From: Macrothele yani
Lineage: Eukaryota > Arthropoda > Arachnida > Araneae > Macrothelidae
Length of the DNA stretch: 64,000 nt
Assembly (NCBI GenBank): GCA_039090855.1
Contig: CM077011.1
Location: forward strand, 21,081,001-21,145,000
Direction of reading: 5' to 3'
The notes under the pieces are model-generated. The model was not told the origin of the DNA, did not search any database, and saw nothing but the letters and a program-made list of their open reading frames with translations. Shown here piece after piece: positions 9,631 to 20,990 of this stretch (position 1 is the stretch's first letter; each line of letters opens with the position of its first letter). The position numbers and the translations under genes are program-made.

Positions 9631-11989
9631 CTAAGCAAGGCGAGGCGTGGCCAATTCCTCAGTCGCTACAGTAGAAAATCATTGTTCATGAAAGAAAAAC
9701 ATAAAAACCGTCTAGCGCTTTTCTACAAAAAAAAAAGAACTAAAAAAACTTGTTTCGTGTATACTTGTACGATAATGTAGAGTTTCCTGTAATTATCTTA
9801 TTTATTCAATATTTGCAGTTTCGCCCTGTTTTTTTTACGGTAATTTACGTTTTAACAGTTATTAAATAAAATAATTTCAGGAAACTAAGGATGACAACTT
9901 GTATGCCTTGTTTGGAAATCAGTTTTCGTTAAAAAAAATTTTAATTTCTTGTGTTAATTTTAACAGGACTTATCATTATAGTGCCGAACAGAAGTACGAA
10001 GGTTCTTCAAAGATTACAGAAACTTGATTCTTTGGCGGATTAAAAACTTACGTCACATATCATCAGTGCATTTGTAAAAATGCGCTCTTATCTTCGTTAT
10101 TTTGTTATTTGTTCTTTTAATAATAATTCTAAATTCTGTAACGTATTTAGGATTATAGACTCCTATTTTATTTAATTCGCTGTCTTCTTTTGAAAATCCA
10201 CAAAGTTTTCGTTAAGTTAAATAGAAAAAGAAAGGAAGAGAATTGTCTTTCTTTCATCTGAAGATTGTTTCGAATGAATCAAAAGAAAGGTAAAATTAAA
10301 AGACTGTTTTTAGAATCACTCTTCAATGCATTGTATGAGCTTCGTATTAAATACGCAGCGTTGAGGCTTTATATGCACACAAAAGCGAATAGATAGGAGA
10401 GCGTTCCTTAATTTCTTTAAATTTGGAAAGAAAAGGCATTGTTTAAATGCGTGGCTCATTCATAAGTATCGAAATTAAAGCCAGGGTTTTTATCAAGTGA
10501 TAGGTTGTGACACAAAGGGATGGGTAATTCTGAAGTCCCTGATCATCGGAAAACAATTTACATCATGCTTTCATTCTCATTCGTCCATTTTTGTAACTTT
10601 TTTTTCAGGGAAATAATGGAAAACTTTTTTGCTTTTATAAACACATTTTTCACTTTTGTACGAAGCATTTCCAATAAACATTTCCAAAATCCTTTTTCGC
10701 GTTTCAGCGGCTTAAATTAAAACCTTTCATACACTTTTAGTATTTTTCAGGTGATAAGAGTTAAGCAAGCATAGGCATATCAAGAAGAAAAAGCAATTAA
10801 TAAATTTTCTTGGGATGTTTAATCAGTAATGGGCTCTATTCAGGACTGCTCTGATTTTTTTTTTCGCCCGGAGAAGCACACAAGCGCTTGCGGAAACCAA
10901 AGCAAAAATGTTTTAATCCATAATAACATGGAACCGCCTCCGATGCCTTTGAAATAAGTTGCACTCTTTAAGAGGTTTGACGCTTTATTTACAAAAGATA
11001 AAAGATATGCATTCTGATTTTTCGAATCACGATGTCCAGAATACTCCTTTTTTATACAGGCGAAGTATTTGAATATTTGCCGAAAACATTTTTATCATTA
11101 AACATTTGAAACAGTGATGGAAGGAATTTAGAAAATAGAAGAATAATCGCAAGGATTGTTTCTTACCTCCTAACAAAATCCGAGTTAGAAGAACATATCA
11201 CTTTTCTGTTCATATGTGAGTTCTGTTGACAGAAACAATTTTACGAATGATTAAATAGTGTCGTTTGGCAGAGGACTTTTTAAATTACGTTTAATGAGAT
11301 ACCACGTTTAATTTTCCCGAAGTGCTTGTTCAGATTTCGAATTTTTTTCTTAGGTTTTAGGATTTGGTTCACATGTTTGCTTAATTTTCTCCGAACGTAT
11401 TCTCAGCTGTGCAGTAAGGGAATGCGCGTTTCCCTTACCAAAAATATTTCAAATTCCGTCAAAAATGCGTATGTGTAGTTTTCGTATAAGAAATTTAGTT
11501 TTCTTAATTAATTTTTGTTTATGAACGGAAAAAAATGAAAACCGTTGAGTTGAGTCTGTGGTGTAAAGTTTGTTTACATGAAGGGAAATTCAGTAATGGA
11601 TTTATTTCTCATTATACTTGAACTAAAACTGCGTACTCACTGCGAGAAACTTATTCTTTCATGACGAATTTTCTTTTTCCTGTTTGCACAACTCAATGTG
11701 AAATGTAACACGAAATGTTCAAGGCGTTTTTTACATTCTTGGGAACGCGTACCTACGCCAAGCACAGGGAGTCAGCAAAAACCTTACGAAGTGAGATTAA
11801 TTCGCCGTCGGGAACTCGAAGCCTAGAAGAAGAAAAAAACAAAAAAAAAAAAAAAAAAAAAACGAAAAACAGCAGAAATGTAGGTGGAAGTTTGTGTCTA
11901 CCAGCTATGCCAGTGAAAGGAGATGAGGGGTTAACCTCGTGGTAGCCGGACATGTCCCTAGCTGCTAGGAGAGCATATATCACAACAGA
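9631..11989. other. Unannotated AT-rich sequence
   Basis: About 2.4 kb with no gene-like frame, no recognised repeat and no RNA gene. An oligo(A) run lies at about 11838-11862. The flanking 76- and 94-codon frames owe their Lys or Phe runs to it. Confidence 0.5.
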
Positions 11990-12320
11990 GTTGTAACGTA
12001 CCAAGAGATGTGACGTACCTGCCAGAAGGACGCACACGACATAAAGGCAGATAGGAATCAGAATAAAACATCCGCATAGCTCAATTGGTAGAGTGACTTA
12101 TTCCGGAATGAGGGGATCCGGGTTAGAATCCTGGCGTGGACAGAAATGACGGAGAAATTTATTTCGTTAGAATGGCGCCCGAACTATCCGGATGACCCGA
12201 CCGTTCAAAATCTCGCAATGGTGTGATGTTATTTCCACACCGCGAGATAGGAATAATCAGAGAATCCCTTCTCCAGCACTTCGAATAAAAAAATAAATAA
12301 ATAATAATAATAAGGGGGGA
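11990..12320 (+). mobile_element. SINE-B copy 1 (tRNA-derived)
   Basis: After a leader with GTGACGTACCTG and ACACGACATAAAGGCAG there is a tRNA-like block: A box TAGCTCAATTGGTAGAG, and a B box here mutated to GGTTAGAATCC. The body includes TCAAAATCTCGCAATGG and ATTTCCACACCGCGAGA, and the tail is AATAAAAAAATAAATAA-type. The body and tail recur at 58895-59190 in the opposite orientation, so the unit is dispersed. I infer a tRNA-derived SINE. Confidence 0.75.
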
Positions 12321-12505
12321 TTATGTAACGTACCAGGAGATGTGACGTACCTGACAGAAGGACGCACACGACATAAAGGCAGATAGGAATCAGAATAAAA
12401 CGTCCGCGTAGCTCAATTGGTAGAGCAACCTATTCCGGAATGAGGGGACCCGGGTTCGAATCCTGGCGTAGATAAAAATGACGGAGAAATTTACTTCGTT
12501 ATAGA
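12321..12505 (+). mobile_element. SINE-B copy 2, truncated, in tandem with copy 1
   Basis: It repeats the leader and tRNA-like block of copy 1 directly downstream of that copy's tail, with an intact B box GGGTTCGAATCC, then stops shortly after the AATTTACTTCGTTA segment. The head-to-tail arrangement could come from insertion into the A-rich tail of copy 1 or from local duplication. Confidence 0.7.
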
Positions 12506-13085
12506 GTAGTTAGCATTAAAAATATACGCATAAATTGTGACCGAAAATTTGCTAATGTTTAATGAAACTTAGTCATACTCGCGACACAGTGATTCCTTGC
12601 TCTCTAACATGATATTCTAAAGTTAGGGACAGCTGGAGGGTAGAACTTACATATGGCTTGAATACCAGGTTCCCCACACCCACTTTGTTCAAATAATAGC
12701 ATTACTTTATTTTTTATATTTTTTTATTTGCAGTATTTAATGCGCGTGTTTCAAAGAAGACAACTGAACTACTGTCGAAGTTGTAGAATATTTTTTTTCA
12801 CTCCTGAAAAATTCAAGCAGCATTTTCAGCCACGGTACTCATGCCGTTACATACACTGTAAAAAATAAATTGTGTGAATTCCCGGAACAATTCTGAAAAT
12901 AATGTGCAGCAAAGATGGCGGTAGGGTGTCCGTGTTTTTTCAGAAATTTCCGTTTTTAAAACAGCCCGTTTTTTTTTAACTTCCGTATTTTCACAGAATT
13001 TTCGTAGTCCGAAATTCCGTTTATTTCAGAAAAATCCATTTCAGGTTTTTCCGTAGTCAAACTAAAATTCCGCAAAACCGACGAT
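12506..13085. other. Unannotated AT-rich sequence
   Basis: No gene. From about 12930 the sequence becomes rich in TTTCCGT/ACGGAAA words. Confidence 0.45.
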
Positions 13086-13205
13086 CCTACATTTGTCAGC
13101 ACTTTCCCCAGATGATCCTCCCGCTCTAGTCGGGGTCGAACCCGCGGCGCTTGGTTTGGTTGAACAGGTTACGCACGCCTTTAACCACTGAGCCACAGAC
13201 ACTCG
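13086..13205 (-). mobile_element. SINE-D-like tRNA-derived fragment
   Basis: On the minus strand: GTGGCTCAGTGGTTAAAGG (A box) and GCGGGTTCGACCCCG (B box) at near-tRNA distance, followed by about 30 bases of body. The head differs from SINE-A, -B and -C. It is the only copy I saw, so the family status is inferred. A degenerate tRNA pseudogene is the alternative. Confidence 0.5.
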
Positions 13206-14358
13206 GAAATTTGAATCACGTACATCGTAAAACAAATTGCTTGACAATGGATTTTTTTGTGTCACTAATACGAGTGATTTAGTCATTTTATTTTCTGTTG
13301 GAGATTACTATTATTCTGAATAGGTTTGCAATATTTTTTTTTTTTCTGTTGGAGGCCTTTTTGAAAATTAAGCATTTTTCATTCTGATTTTTCGAAGCAA
13401 TAAAATACTTTGCAACTTGATTTTTTTAAACTCACAACGACTTTCAGTTATCTTTAAAAAAGGTGAAATGTAAATTTTTGTATAGTATTATTTCATAAAA
13501 AAATCTCCTAAATGTAAAATTTTCTCTTGATAGAGCTATAATAGCTTTTGCCTTAAAGTGTCCAAAGAATGATACATAGACATCGTATAATCATCTGTAA
13601 GATAAGTTAAGTACCCGATTTCTTACAGTAGCACAATATAAATATTAAATATCTGGTGCACAAAATAGGGGAGAGGAGAAGAAATATCCTGTGCCACAAT
13701 AAACAAAATTCATGAGATATGCTATCTACAATATTCCGATCTCGCTACAGAACTTCAAAATTCGACAGGCGTTTGAAATTTAAAAGTTAATTAAAACTCA
13801 AGTATTTTCACCAATCGCTCCTATTACCGGTAGTTTCTCGTCATATGAATACGGAGAACGAATAATAATGGAAGAACGGAAAAACTCCGTTATTACCGCA
13901 ATTCCTTTCGCAAAATAACGGAAAAGCAGAGTTTTACGGTTATTTTACGAAAAAAATTACGGTAAGGTTTCCGAAAATTCATAATTTTCAGTTAACAGAT
14001 CTCTAAATCGGTAATTCACCGTCAATATGAGAAAGAAACTGCGGAAAGGTTTCTGAAAATTCAGAATTTTCCCGCGGTACGAAAAATCCAGGAAATTCAG
14101 GGTTGTTTCCGTCATTTCACGCAAAAAAAGTTGTAACAGTAATATGCTTCGTTAATTCATGAAAGAAATGACGGAAAGTGGAATCGAAAGATAAAAGAAG
14201 AATATCGTGGGTACAGACGGAGGGACTGCCGATTCACTTTAATTACGGTTATCGCACATTGTAGTTACACGTCTGTGTCACATATTTGCATTTACATCCA
14301 GAGCCGAGTGACCTGCAAATGCTGTTCTGTTAACTTTGAACCACGTTAAGACAAAGTT
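13206..14358. repeat. Degenerate ACGGAAA/TTTCCGT-rich block
   Basis: From about 13850 to 14180 short imperfect repeats recur (for example ACGGTAAGGTTTCCGAAAAT and CGGAAAGGTTTCTGAAAAT, 80-90 bp apart). The block ends at 14202-14220 with ATATCGTGGGTACAGACGG. That 19-mer also ends the large repeat array at 48420-48438, so this may be an old relative of that family. No coding capacity. Confidence 0.45.
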
Positions 14359-14384
14359 CTCTCTCTCTCTCTCTCTCTCTCTCT
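14359..14384. repeat. (CT)13 microsatellite
   Basis: Perfect dinucleotide run of 26 bases. Confidence 0.97.
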
Positions 14385-14841
14385 AAGAAAGCTTTTCTGG
14401 TCCTATATTTATGTAATTGTTTTTCTTTAGAATTAGCGGTAAAACAAGTTCTCAAAGTTTGGCTAAGCATTTTGGAAACACCTTCTGTATATTTTTCAGG
14501 CAACACATAAGTACTGACACAAAATAATACCATCATAACAAAGAAGTAATTCTCTGGCTAAAATTAAACATTGTACTTTTCTTTGTCTAATATCCTCTGA
14601 ACGATTTGACAAGCGTGATTCGTCTCACATCGTAGTCGTTACTGTAGATAAGCATTTGGCTAATAAGCTGTGACAAACACTTTAAAGTAGAGCTAAAGAA
14701 TATTTAGGAAGATGTCTATCTTCCCGATGTATAAAGGCTTAAGGAGCATCATGGAGGTAAAATTTACCACCTCTTTCGGCGTGATGTTCTACTATCCGAT
14801 GGTAAGCCGTTGGAAATCGGCACATATTGCCTTTTTTCTTT

Positions 14842-14905
14842 TTTTGGCCTATCTATCTCTAATCTAAGGGCCACTGGTTCCAGCAAAGGGATGGGGGGCC
14901 TGCGA
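14842..14905 (-). mobile_element. SINE-A fragment
   Basis: A short match to the SINE-A body: a T-rich stretch, TCTCTAATCTAAGGGCCACT, then GGTTCCAGCAAAGGGATGGG. It stops just before the 70-bp satellite that begins at 14921. Confidence 0.55.
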
Positions 14906-14920
14906 TATAGAATAAGATAC

Positions 14921-15478
14921 CACTGATGATTCATCCGTTACTCGACCCCGGGATCAATTGGCTGGAAGGTCATATCTCTGATCATCATACCACTGATGAT
15001 TCATCCGTTACTCGACGCCGGGATCAATTGGCTGGGAGCTAATATCTCTGATTTTCATACCACTGATGATTCATCCGTTACTCGACCCAGGGATCAATTG
15101 GCTGTAAGCTCAGATCTCTGATCATCATACCACTGATGATTCATCCGTTACTCGACGCCGGGATCAATTGGCTGGAAGGTCATATCTCTGATCATCATAC
15201 CACTGATGATTCATCCATTACTCGACCCCGGGATCAATTAGTTGGAAGCTCATATCTTTGATCATCATACCACTGATGATTCATCCGTTACTTGACCCCG
15301 GAATCAATTAGCTGGAAGGTCATATCTCTGATCATCATACCACTGATGATTCATCCGTTATTCGACACCGGGATCAATTGGCTTTAAAGTCATATCTCTG
15401 ATCATCATACCACTGATGATTCATAGGTTACTCGACCCGGGGATCAATTGGCTGTAAGCTCATATCTCTTATCATCAA
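14921..15478. repeat. 70-bp satellite, eight units
   Basis: Units start at 14921, 14991, 15061, 15131, 15201, 15271, 15341 and 15411, exactly 70 bp apart. Each contains CACTGATGATTCATCCGTTA, then CGACCCCGGGATCAATTGGC, and ends TCTCTGATCATCATAC. Units differ by a few substitutions, so the array is fairly young. No coding potential. Confidence 0.95.
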
Positions 15479-15560
15479 GCATTTGCGATAACTATCTCTT
15501 CGTTTTTCATGGGGAATTTTGCCATCAATGCATTTGGAGATTATAAAAAACATGCGAAGG

Positions 15561-15609
15561 CCGTTCCATAAAAACTGAGAATAATTTTTTTCTCAGTTTT
15601 ATGGAACGG
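15561..15609. repeat. Hairpin made of two mariner-type termini
   Basis: CCGTTCCATAAAAACTGAGA at 15561-15580 is followed after about 10 bases by its near-perfect reverse complement at 15591-15609. The same motif is the TIR of the adjacent mariner (15645 and 21049-21072). This looks like two termini with the interior deleted, a minimal MITE-like remnant. Confidence 0.7.
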
Positions 15610-15749
15610 AACAGAGTAATTTTTTGAAAATAATACTCTCAGTTCCGTTCCATAAAACTGAGAGTAATTTTTTTGAGTGAGAAAGAAAAATATAACCACG
15701 CAGACGACTATTTAAACTAAGGAAGTATCTATAGCAACAGTTATTAGCC

Positions 15750-15980
15750 GTGGCAAACGATTCTGGTTTTGTTATTGCACAGTTGTTTAATGTACGTCTG
15801 CATTTCGCTATAGAGGTGAGTGATTCAGAGTTAAGAAGTGAAATGCGTTGTGCGTTAAATCTTTGCTGTCGTTTGGGTAAAAGGGCTCCAGAAACAGCTG
15901 ATTTAAGCTTACAAAGATCATTTTTAGGGTGACTCAACGATTTTTAAATGGCATCATGATTTCAAACAAGTTAGTAAAAT
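15750..15980 (+). pseudogene. mariner transposase, N-terminal piece
   Basis: The frame contains a mariner-like helix-turn-helix region (SEMRCALNLCCRLGKRAPET) and, after a frameshift near 15930, TIFKWHHDFK, which matches the W-H-x-x-F-K motif after the first helix of mariner transposases. It ends where the tandem-repeat element begins. The native start is not certain; ATG 15750 is the first in frame. Confidence 0.7.
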
Positions 15981-17925
15981 CATGCAATGCATTGATTTTG
16001 ATAAGCTTTCCAACATACCAGAAATTATTACTCAAGTTATGAGGATAATGGCTGTGGAATAAATCTCGCTCCTGTGTCCTGACCTTTGACCCCATTTCGA
16101 TGATATTCAACAGAACCGGTTCAGTATACCTCAAGAATAACATACTAAAGTTTTGTCGCAATAGAAGCAGGTTTACGCAAGTTATGAGAATAATGGCTGT
16201 GGAATAAATCTTGCTTTCGTGCAATGACCTTTGACCCCATTTCGTTGATATTCAACAGAACCGGTTCACTATACCTCCGGAACAGCATGATAACGTTTTG
16301 TCGCAATCGAAATATTTTTAGGTAAGTTATGATGCACAAGGGCAATGGAATGGATCCCACTCCAGTGTCCTGACCTTTGACTCCATTTCGCCCATTTTAA
16401 ACTGGGTTCGTCCCCAGTGGCTCCCTACCACATACTAAAATTTCATCGAAATCGAACCATTTTTACGCAAGTTATGACGCATAAAGGCAATGAAATGGAT
16501 TCCACTTTTATGCCCTGACCTTTGACTCCATTTCGCCCATTTTCAATAGGGTTCGTCCCCAGGTGGTTCCTTACCAAAAACTAAAATTTCATCGAAATGG
16601 AACCATTTTTACGCAAGTTAAGACGCATAAGGGCAATGGAATAAATCCCGCTCTTATGTCCTGCCTGACCTTTGACCAAATTCGCCCATTTTCAATAGGG
16701 TTCGTGCCCAGTGGTTCCCAACCACATACTAAAATTTCATCGAAATCGAACCATATTTACGTATGTTATGACGCATAAAGGCAATGAAATTTAAATTTCA
16801 TTGAAATCGAACCATTTTTACGCAAGTTATGATGCATAAAGGCAATGGAGTGGATCCCGCTCCTATATCCTGACCTTTGACCCCATTCCGCCCATTTTCA
16901 GCAGGGTTCGTTCCCAGGTGGTCCCCTACCACATACTAAAATTTCATCGATATCGAACCAAATTTACGCAAGTTATGACGCATAAGGGCAATGAAATGGA
17001 TCCCACTTTTATGTCCTGACCTTTGACCCCATTCCTCTTATTTTCAACAGGGTTTGTTCCCAGGTGGTTCCTTACCACATACTTTAATTTCATTGAAATC
17101 GAACTACTTTTACGCAAGTCATGATGCATAAAGGCAATGGAATGAATCCCGCTCCTATGTCCTGACCTTTGACCCCATTCTTCCCATTTTCAACAGCGTT
17201 CATTCCCAAGGGTTCCTTACCACATACTTAAATTTCATTGAAATCGAACTACTTTTACGCAAGTTATGATGCATAAAGGCAATGGAGTGGATCCAGCTCT
17301 TATGTCCTGACCTTTGACCCCATTCCGCCCATTTTAGCAGGGTTCGTTCCCAGGTGGGCCCCTACCACATACTAAAATTTCATCGATATCGAACCAAATT
17401 TACGCAAGTCATGACGCATAAGGGCAATGAAATGGATCCCACTTTTATGTCCTGACCTTTGACCCCATTCCGCCCATTTTCAACAGGGTTCGTTCCCAGG
17501 TGGTTCCTTACCACATACTTTAATTTCATTGAAATCGAACTATTTTACGCAAGTTATGATGCATAAAGGCAATGGAGTGGATCCCGCTCTTATGTCCTGA
17601 CCTTTGACCCCATTCTTCCCATTTTCAACAGCGTTCATTCCCAGGTGGTTCCTTACCACATACTTAAATTTCATTGAAATCGAACAATTTTTACGCAAGT
17701 TATGATGCATAAAGGCAATGGATAGGATCCCGCTCCTATGTCCTGACCTTTGACCCCATTTCATTTGTTTTCAACAGGGTTTGTTCCCAGGTGGTCCCCT
17801 ACCACATACCAAAATTTCATCGAAATCCAACCATTTTTACGTGAGTTATCGTGCCGGCAGACGGACGGACGGAAAAAGCTGGAGCATATACGCTTCTTCA
17901 ATATACGGTTGGAAAGCGTAAAAAA
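15964..17925 (-). mobile_element. Tandem-repeat element, copy A (~146-bp units)
   Basis: About 12 imperfect units of ~146 bp, each holding TGACCTTTGACCCC (nine exact copies, first at 16080 and last at 17744), a GGATCC site in many units, GCATAAGGGCAATGGA and TTCATCGAAATCGAACCA. In the shared orientation of copies B and C this copy is on the minus strand. Its termini are the 12-mer ACGCTTTCCAAC type: CTTTCCAACATACC near 15999 and GGTTGGAAAGCGTA at ~17908, with a GACGGACGGACGG microsatellite just inside. It lacks the central 0.4-kb segment of copies B and C. It sits inside the mariner coding region, so it is mobile or was moved there. No coding capacity. Confidence 0.85.
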
Positions 17926-18410
17926 GGGCGTTTGCCGGCAGAACTCGCTCCTTGGCCTGGTCGACGTGAAAGTGTTGTTAGGAACGCATTGTTAACACTG
18001 TTTGGGACAATCCTGCAAGAAGATCGACGAATGACGTGTGAAGACACAGATGCGTCAACGCTTTAACAAATATTTCAAAAACGCCCGCATGCCGCATTCT
18101 AAGCTAGAAATTACTACTGTATCGTGTGTGTTCCAGATGGGTACCTCATCACATGACGAGAGAACAACTGCTAGCCAGAGTTCAGGTTTGTGTCGAGTGG
18201 AAACAAATGATTGCAAAGGATCCAAACTTTCTAAACACAGTAATAACTGCCGATGAAACATGGATCCATTCTTTCGACCCCCTCACGAAGCGCGCAACCA
18301 GTGTCAGCAAACACACAAGTTCGTCTCCTCCGAAAAACTCCGCCAAAGCAAATCTGCTCGGAAAATGAAGATAACTTTCTTTGATCATAAAAGTGTAGTA
18401 TATAAACATG
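17926..18410 (+). pseudogene. mariner transposase, middle piece
   Basis: Successive frames give an EDRRMTCED segment (the D-R-R motif before the second helix-turn-helix), RWVPHHMTREQ (the W-V-P-[RH] signature) and ITADETWIHSFDPLTKR, which is the mariner T-[GA]-D-E-T-W motif with the first catalytic Asp. It continues to FFDHKSVVYKH and then changes abruptly to reverse-transcriptase sequence. At least two frameshifts are needed to join these pieces. Confidence 0.8.
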
Positions 18411-19015
18411 CAGTTCTTCCACAAATTACCGATAATGTTTTAACAAACAAGACATTAAAAATGTTGTATTACAGTCTGATTTATCCATGTTTAACTTATT
18501 GTTTATTAGTATGGGAGCAAATTACTAAGGCTAATTTATATAAATTACAATTGCTACAAATTAGGTGATCAAAGTTTTAAATAATTTTAGGAGAATTAAG
18601 TTGAATATGGATTTCTAGATATTGAGAAAATATGGCAATATAGATTATTACGATTTATGTATAAAATAATAAAATATAATAGGTATCAACATTTAATTCA
18701 GCTGAACACTGTGGATCACGTCTATCAAAGAGACAGAAATGCATTTTTGTTACCAATGCCTAACACTTTAACCGAACAAAGATTTATTGATTACCAGGGT
18801 TTGAATGTTATGGAATAACCTACTTTGTCAACTAACACATAGTAATATTTATATTTATTTTCGAAGCAACTAAAAAAATATTTCCTAACAAACTAAAATA
18901 CAAAATTCATGGTTAAAATTCATTAATCAGGCCACATATGCATAAATTTTATATGTGCAGGACGTTTGACTTGACTACGCACTTTAAGGGAATTGGGATT
19001 CACTCAGGCTATGTA

Positions 19016-20447
19016 CACTGGCGAAAAGTGAAAAAAGAACACCAAGAAGGAATTGGCGAACGATCATGAAATTTACATATGTTAATGGGATCGAATTTAC
19101 GTAGGTGTGATATTAATTTCGGGACCAACCACTGGGCGCTTACGCCACAGCACGGAATAATATGCAAATTATCGTCGGTGGTATTTAGGGAGTACGGCGA
19201 AGTGAATGTAATCAGTTGTCGGCGTACGGACACGTGCGAGGACCCTGAAGAAGCTGCAAAGCCTGGACATGGAAGACGTGTACGATTTCAGCAGGTATCG
19301 GAATTTGAGCGAGGTCGTCTAGTCGGACTCCGCCAGGCCGGGTAGTCGTATCGTTGTATTGCGGAGCGAATTGGACGGGAAGTATCGGTGGTGGTACGAT
19401 GGTGGCGTAGATGGTCCGAGGAACATTCCCACACGAGAAGACGTGGAACCGTGAAACACAGACGGACTGATGAGCGGAGCGATCGACGCATAAGAAGAGC
19501 GGCGTTGTCAAGCAGAACATCCACTGCGACGCAAATCGGAGCTGCCGTTGCACCTGAGGTGACTGTGCGGAACAATCCGCAACCGTCTACTGGATGCAGG
19601 ACTACGTGCACGTGTGCCTCTGGCACGTGTACCTCTGACTCCAGCCCACCGCCAGGAACGGCTGCAGTTGTGTCACCAACGTCTGCACTGGAGAACGCAA
19701 TGGGGATCTGTCGTGTTTAGCGATGAAAGCAGATTCTGCTTGGGAGCCTCCGATGGCCGTATGCGTGTTCGCAGACACCCAGGGGAGCGTCTCCACCCTT
19801 CTTGCATCCGCCAGCGACATACAGGGCCTACACCTGGTCTCCTGGTATGGGGAGCGATCAGCTATCACTCCCGTACACAACTAGTGTTTGTACCGGGTAC
19901 GTTAAACAGCACCTCCTACATCAACAACATCATTCAGCCCGTTCTTGTGCCATTTGTAAATTGGGTCCATCGTGGTGTTTTCCAGCAAGATAACGCACGC
20001 CCACACACGGCACGTGCAACGCAATATGCACTTCAGGGTGTGAGACAACTTCCATGGCCTGCACGTTCACCGGATTTGTCCCCCATTGAGCACGTGTAGG
20101 ATTTTATGGGACAACGACTTATCCGGTCTCCACGGCCAGTCACGACCATCCCCGATTTACGCGTCCAGGGTGAGGATGCTTGGAACTCAATACCCCAAAC
20201 TTACATCCAACATCTGTACGATAGACTCCATGGCAGAATTGCACAGTGTGACGCAGTTCATGGCGGTTCAACCTCGTACTGTCCATGTTACATGGAAATG
20301 TTATTTTTCAGTTTACCAGCAAATACAGCTGTATTTTGCCATAATGTTTTGATCACGTTATCCTCTGTATTCCGTTATTATGCTGTATAAATTTCGTTGG
20401 TATCAGACGTCTCCTTCTTGGTGTTGTTTTTAAACTTTCCGCCAGTT
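19016..20447 (+). mobile_element. Tc1-family transposon (Tc1-2) with TIRs
   Basis: 1,432 bp between TA dinucleotides (19014-19015 and 20448-20449). The left end CACTGGCGAAAAGTG continues to ACACCAAGAAGG. The right end is the matching reverse complement, with a mutated last base. It is in the same subfamily as the element at 28193-29579 and is inserted in the 3' UTR of the LINE fragment. Confidence 0.9.
19205..20390 (+). pseudogene. Tc1 transposase (Tc1-2), multiply broken
   Basis: The order of motifs is intact: helix-turn-helix region (VSEFERGRLVGLRQAG), RRRTG-type basic hinge, VVFSDESRFCLGA (first catalytic Asp), PGLLVWGAISYHS, VFQQDNARPHT (second Asp) and SPDLSPIEHV (Glu). Lesions: TAG at 19343-19345 and TAG at 20097-20099, each where the sister copy at 28193 or the family has Trp, plus a frameshift near 19570. 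The start is uncertain because no ATG fits the conserved N-terminus well. The D-to-E spacing is 32 residues, as in Tc1-1. Confidence 0.88.
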
Positions 20448-20639
20448 TATATATATAGCCTTTTACTCAATTTCCTGTTCTGTGGTTACCCTGTACATAA
20501 GTATTCGTATTATATATGTTGTTTTTTCTTAATATTATATGTTATAAAATAAAGTTTGAAATGTAGCATGGTCAAATGTAAAACCCATAACGGAATAAAT
20601 GAAATGAAATGCTGAGTATTACATTTCAGTCTTGAAGCG

Positions 20640-20990
20640 TCTGCCACGACACACGTCGATTGAGAGACCGGAACTGGGAGACAAGTGGACCCTACACTAT
20701 AATAACGCCCCCCCCCCTCTCACATGTGGCTGCTTGTGTTCAACATTTTCTTAGGAAATGCAGTATTGGAATCATGTCACAGCCTGCCTACAGTTCTGAT
20801 CTCATACCGTGCGATTTCTGGTTGTTTCTAACGATGAAGGAGAAGTTCCGTTGAGTAACATTGAACACAGATGTTGACTTAATTCAAGATTTACAGAGGT
20901 CGCTAAAACAGCTTCCACAAAATACCATGCTTTGAGAAGTGGACTGAACGATGGGGCCCTTGCAGATCATCCGAGGGAATATACTTTGAG
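20640..20990 (+). pseudogene. mariner transposase, C-terminal piece
   Basis: The frame 20660-20854 carries FLRKCSIGIMSQPAYSSDL followed by IPCDFWLF, the mariner Y-S-P-D-L-x-P-x-D-[FY] motif with the third catalytic Asp. The second Asp is lost: the usual H-D-N-A-P reads Y-N-N-A-P. After a stop, a degraded C-terminal segment (LIQDLQRSLKQLPQNTM) follows, then the TIR at 21049-21072. Confidence 0.78.

Larger units (their letters stand above)
18411..20612 (+). mobile_element. Non-LTR LINE 3' fragment, interrupted by a Tc1
   Basis: The peptide KMLYYSLIYPCLTY...LLVWEQ followed by a LQLLQIR segment matches the region after the reverse-transcriptase core in CR1/jockey-type LINEs. Further on, RDRNAFLLPMPNTL resembles the R-x-x-N-x-x-x-x-P tail motif. 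The 3' UTR resumes after the Tc1 at 20448 and ends in AATAAATGAAATGAAATG, a short tandem tail typical of CR1-like LINEs. It is strongly 5'-truncated. The exact clade is uncertain. Confidence 0.65.

Noticed and set aside
8919..9638. 239-codon Ser/Leu/Pro-rich open frame
   Set aside because: It is produced by the 25-bp minisatellite, which is open in several frames. It has no motif and no non-repeat portion.
11838..11862. Processed pseudogene poly(A) tail
   Set aside because: The upstream sequence shows no recognisable transcript and no target duplication. It is only an A run.
12406..12480. Apparent tRNA gene (A box, B box and partial acceptor complementarity)
   Set aside because: The anticodon arm does not pair properly, and the same block with the same flanks occurs at 12066 and, inverted, at 59050-59120. 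It is the head of a SINE.
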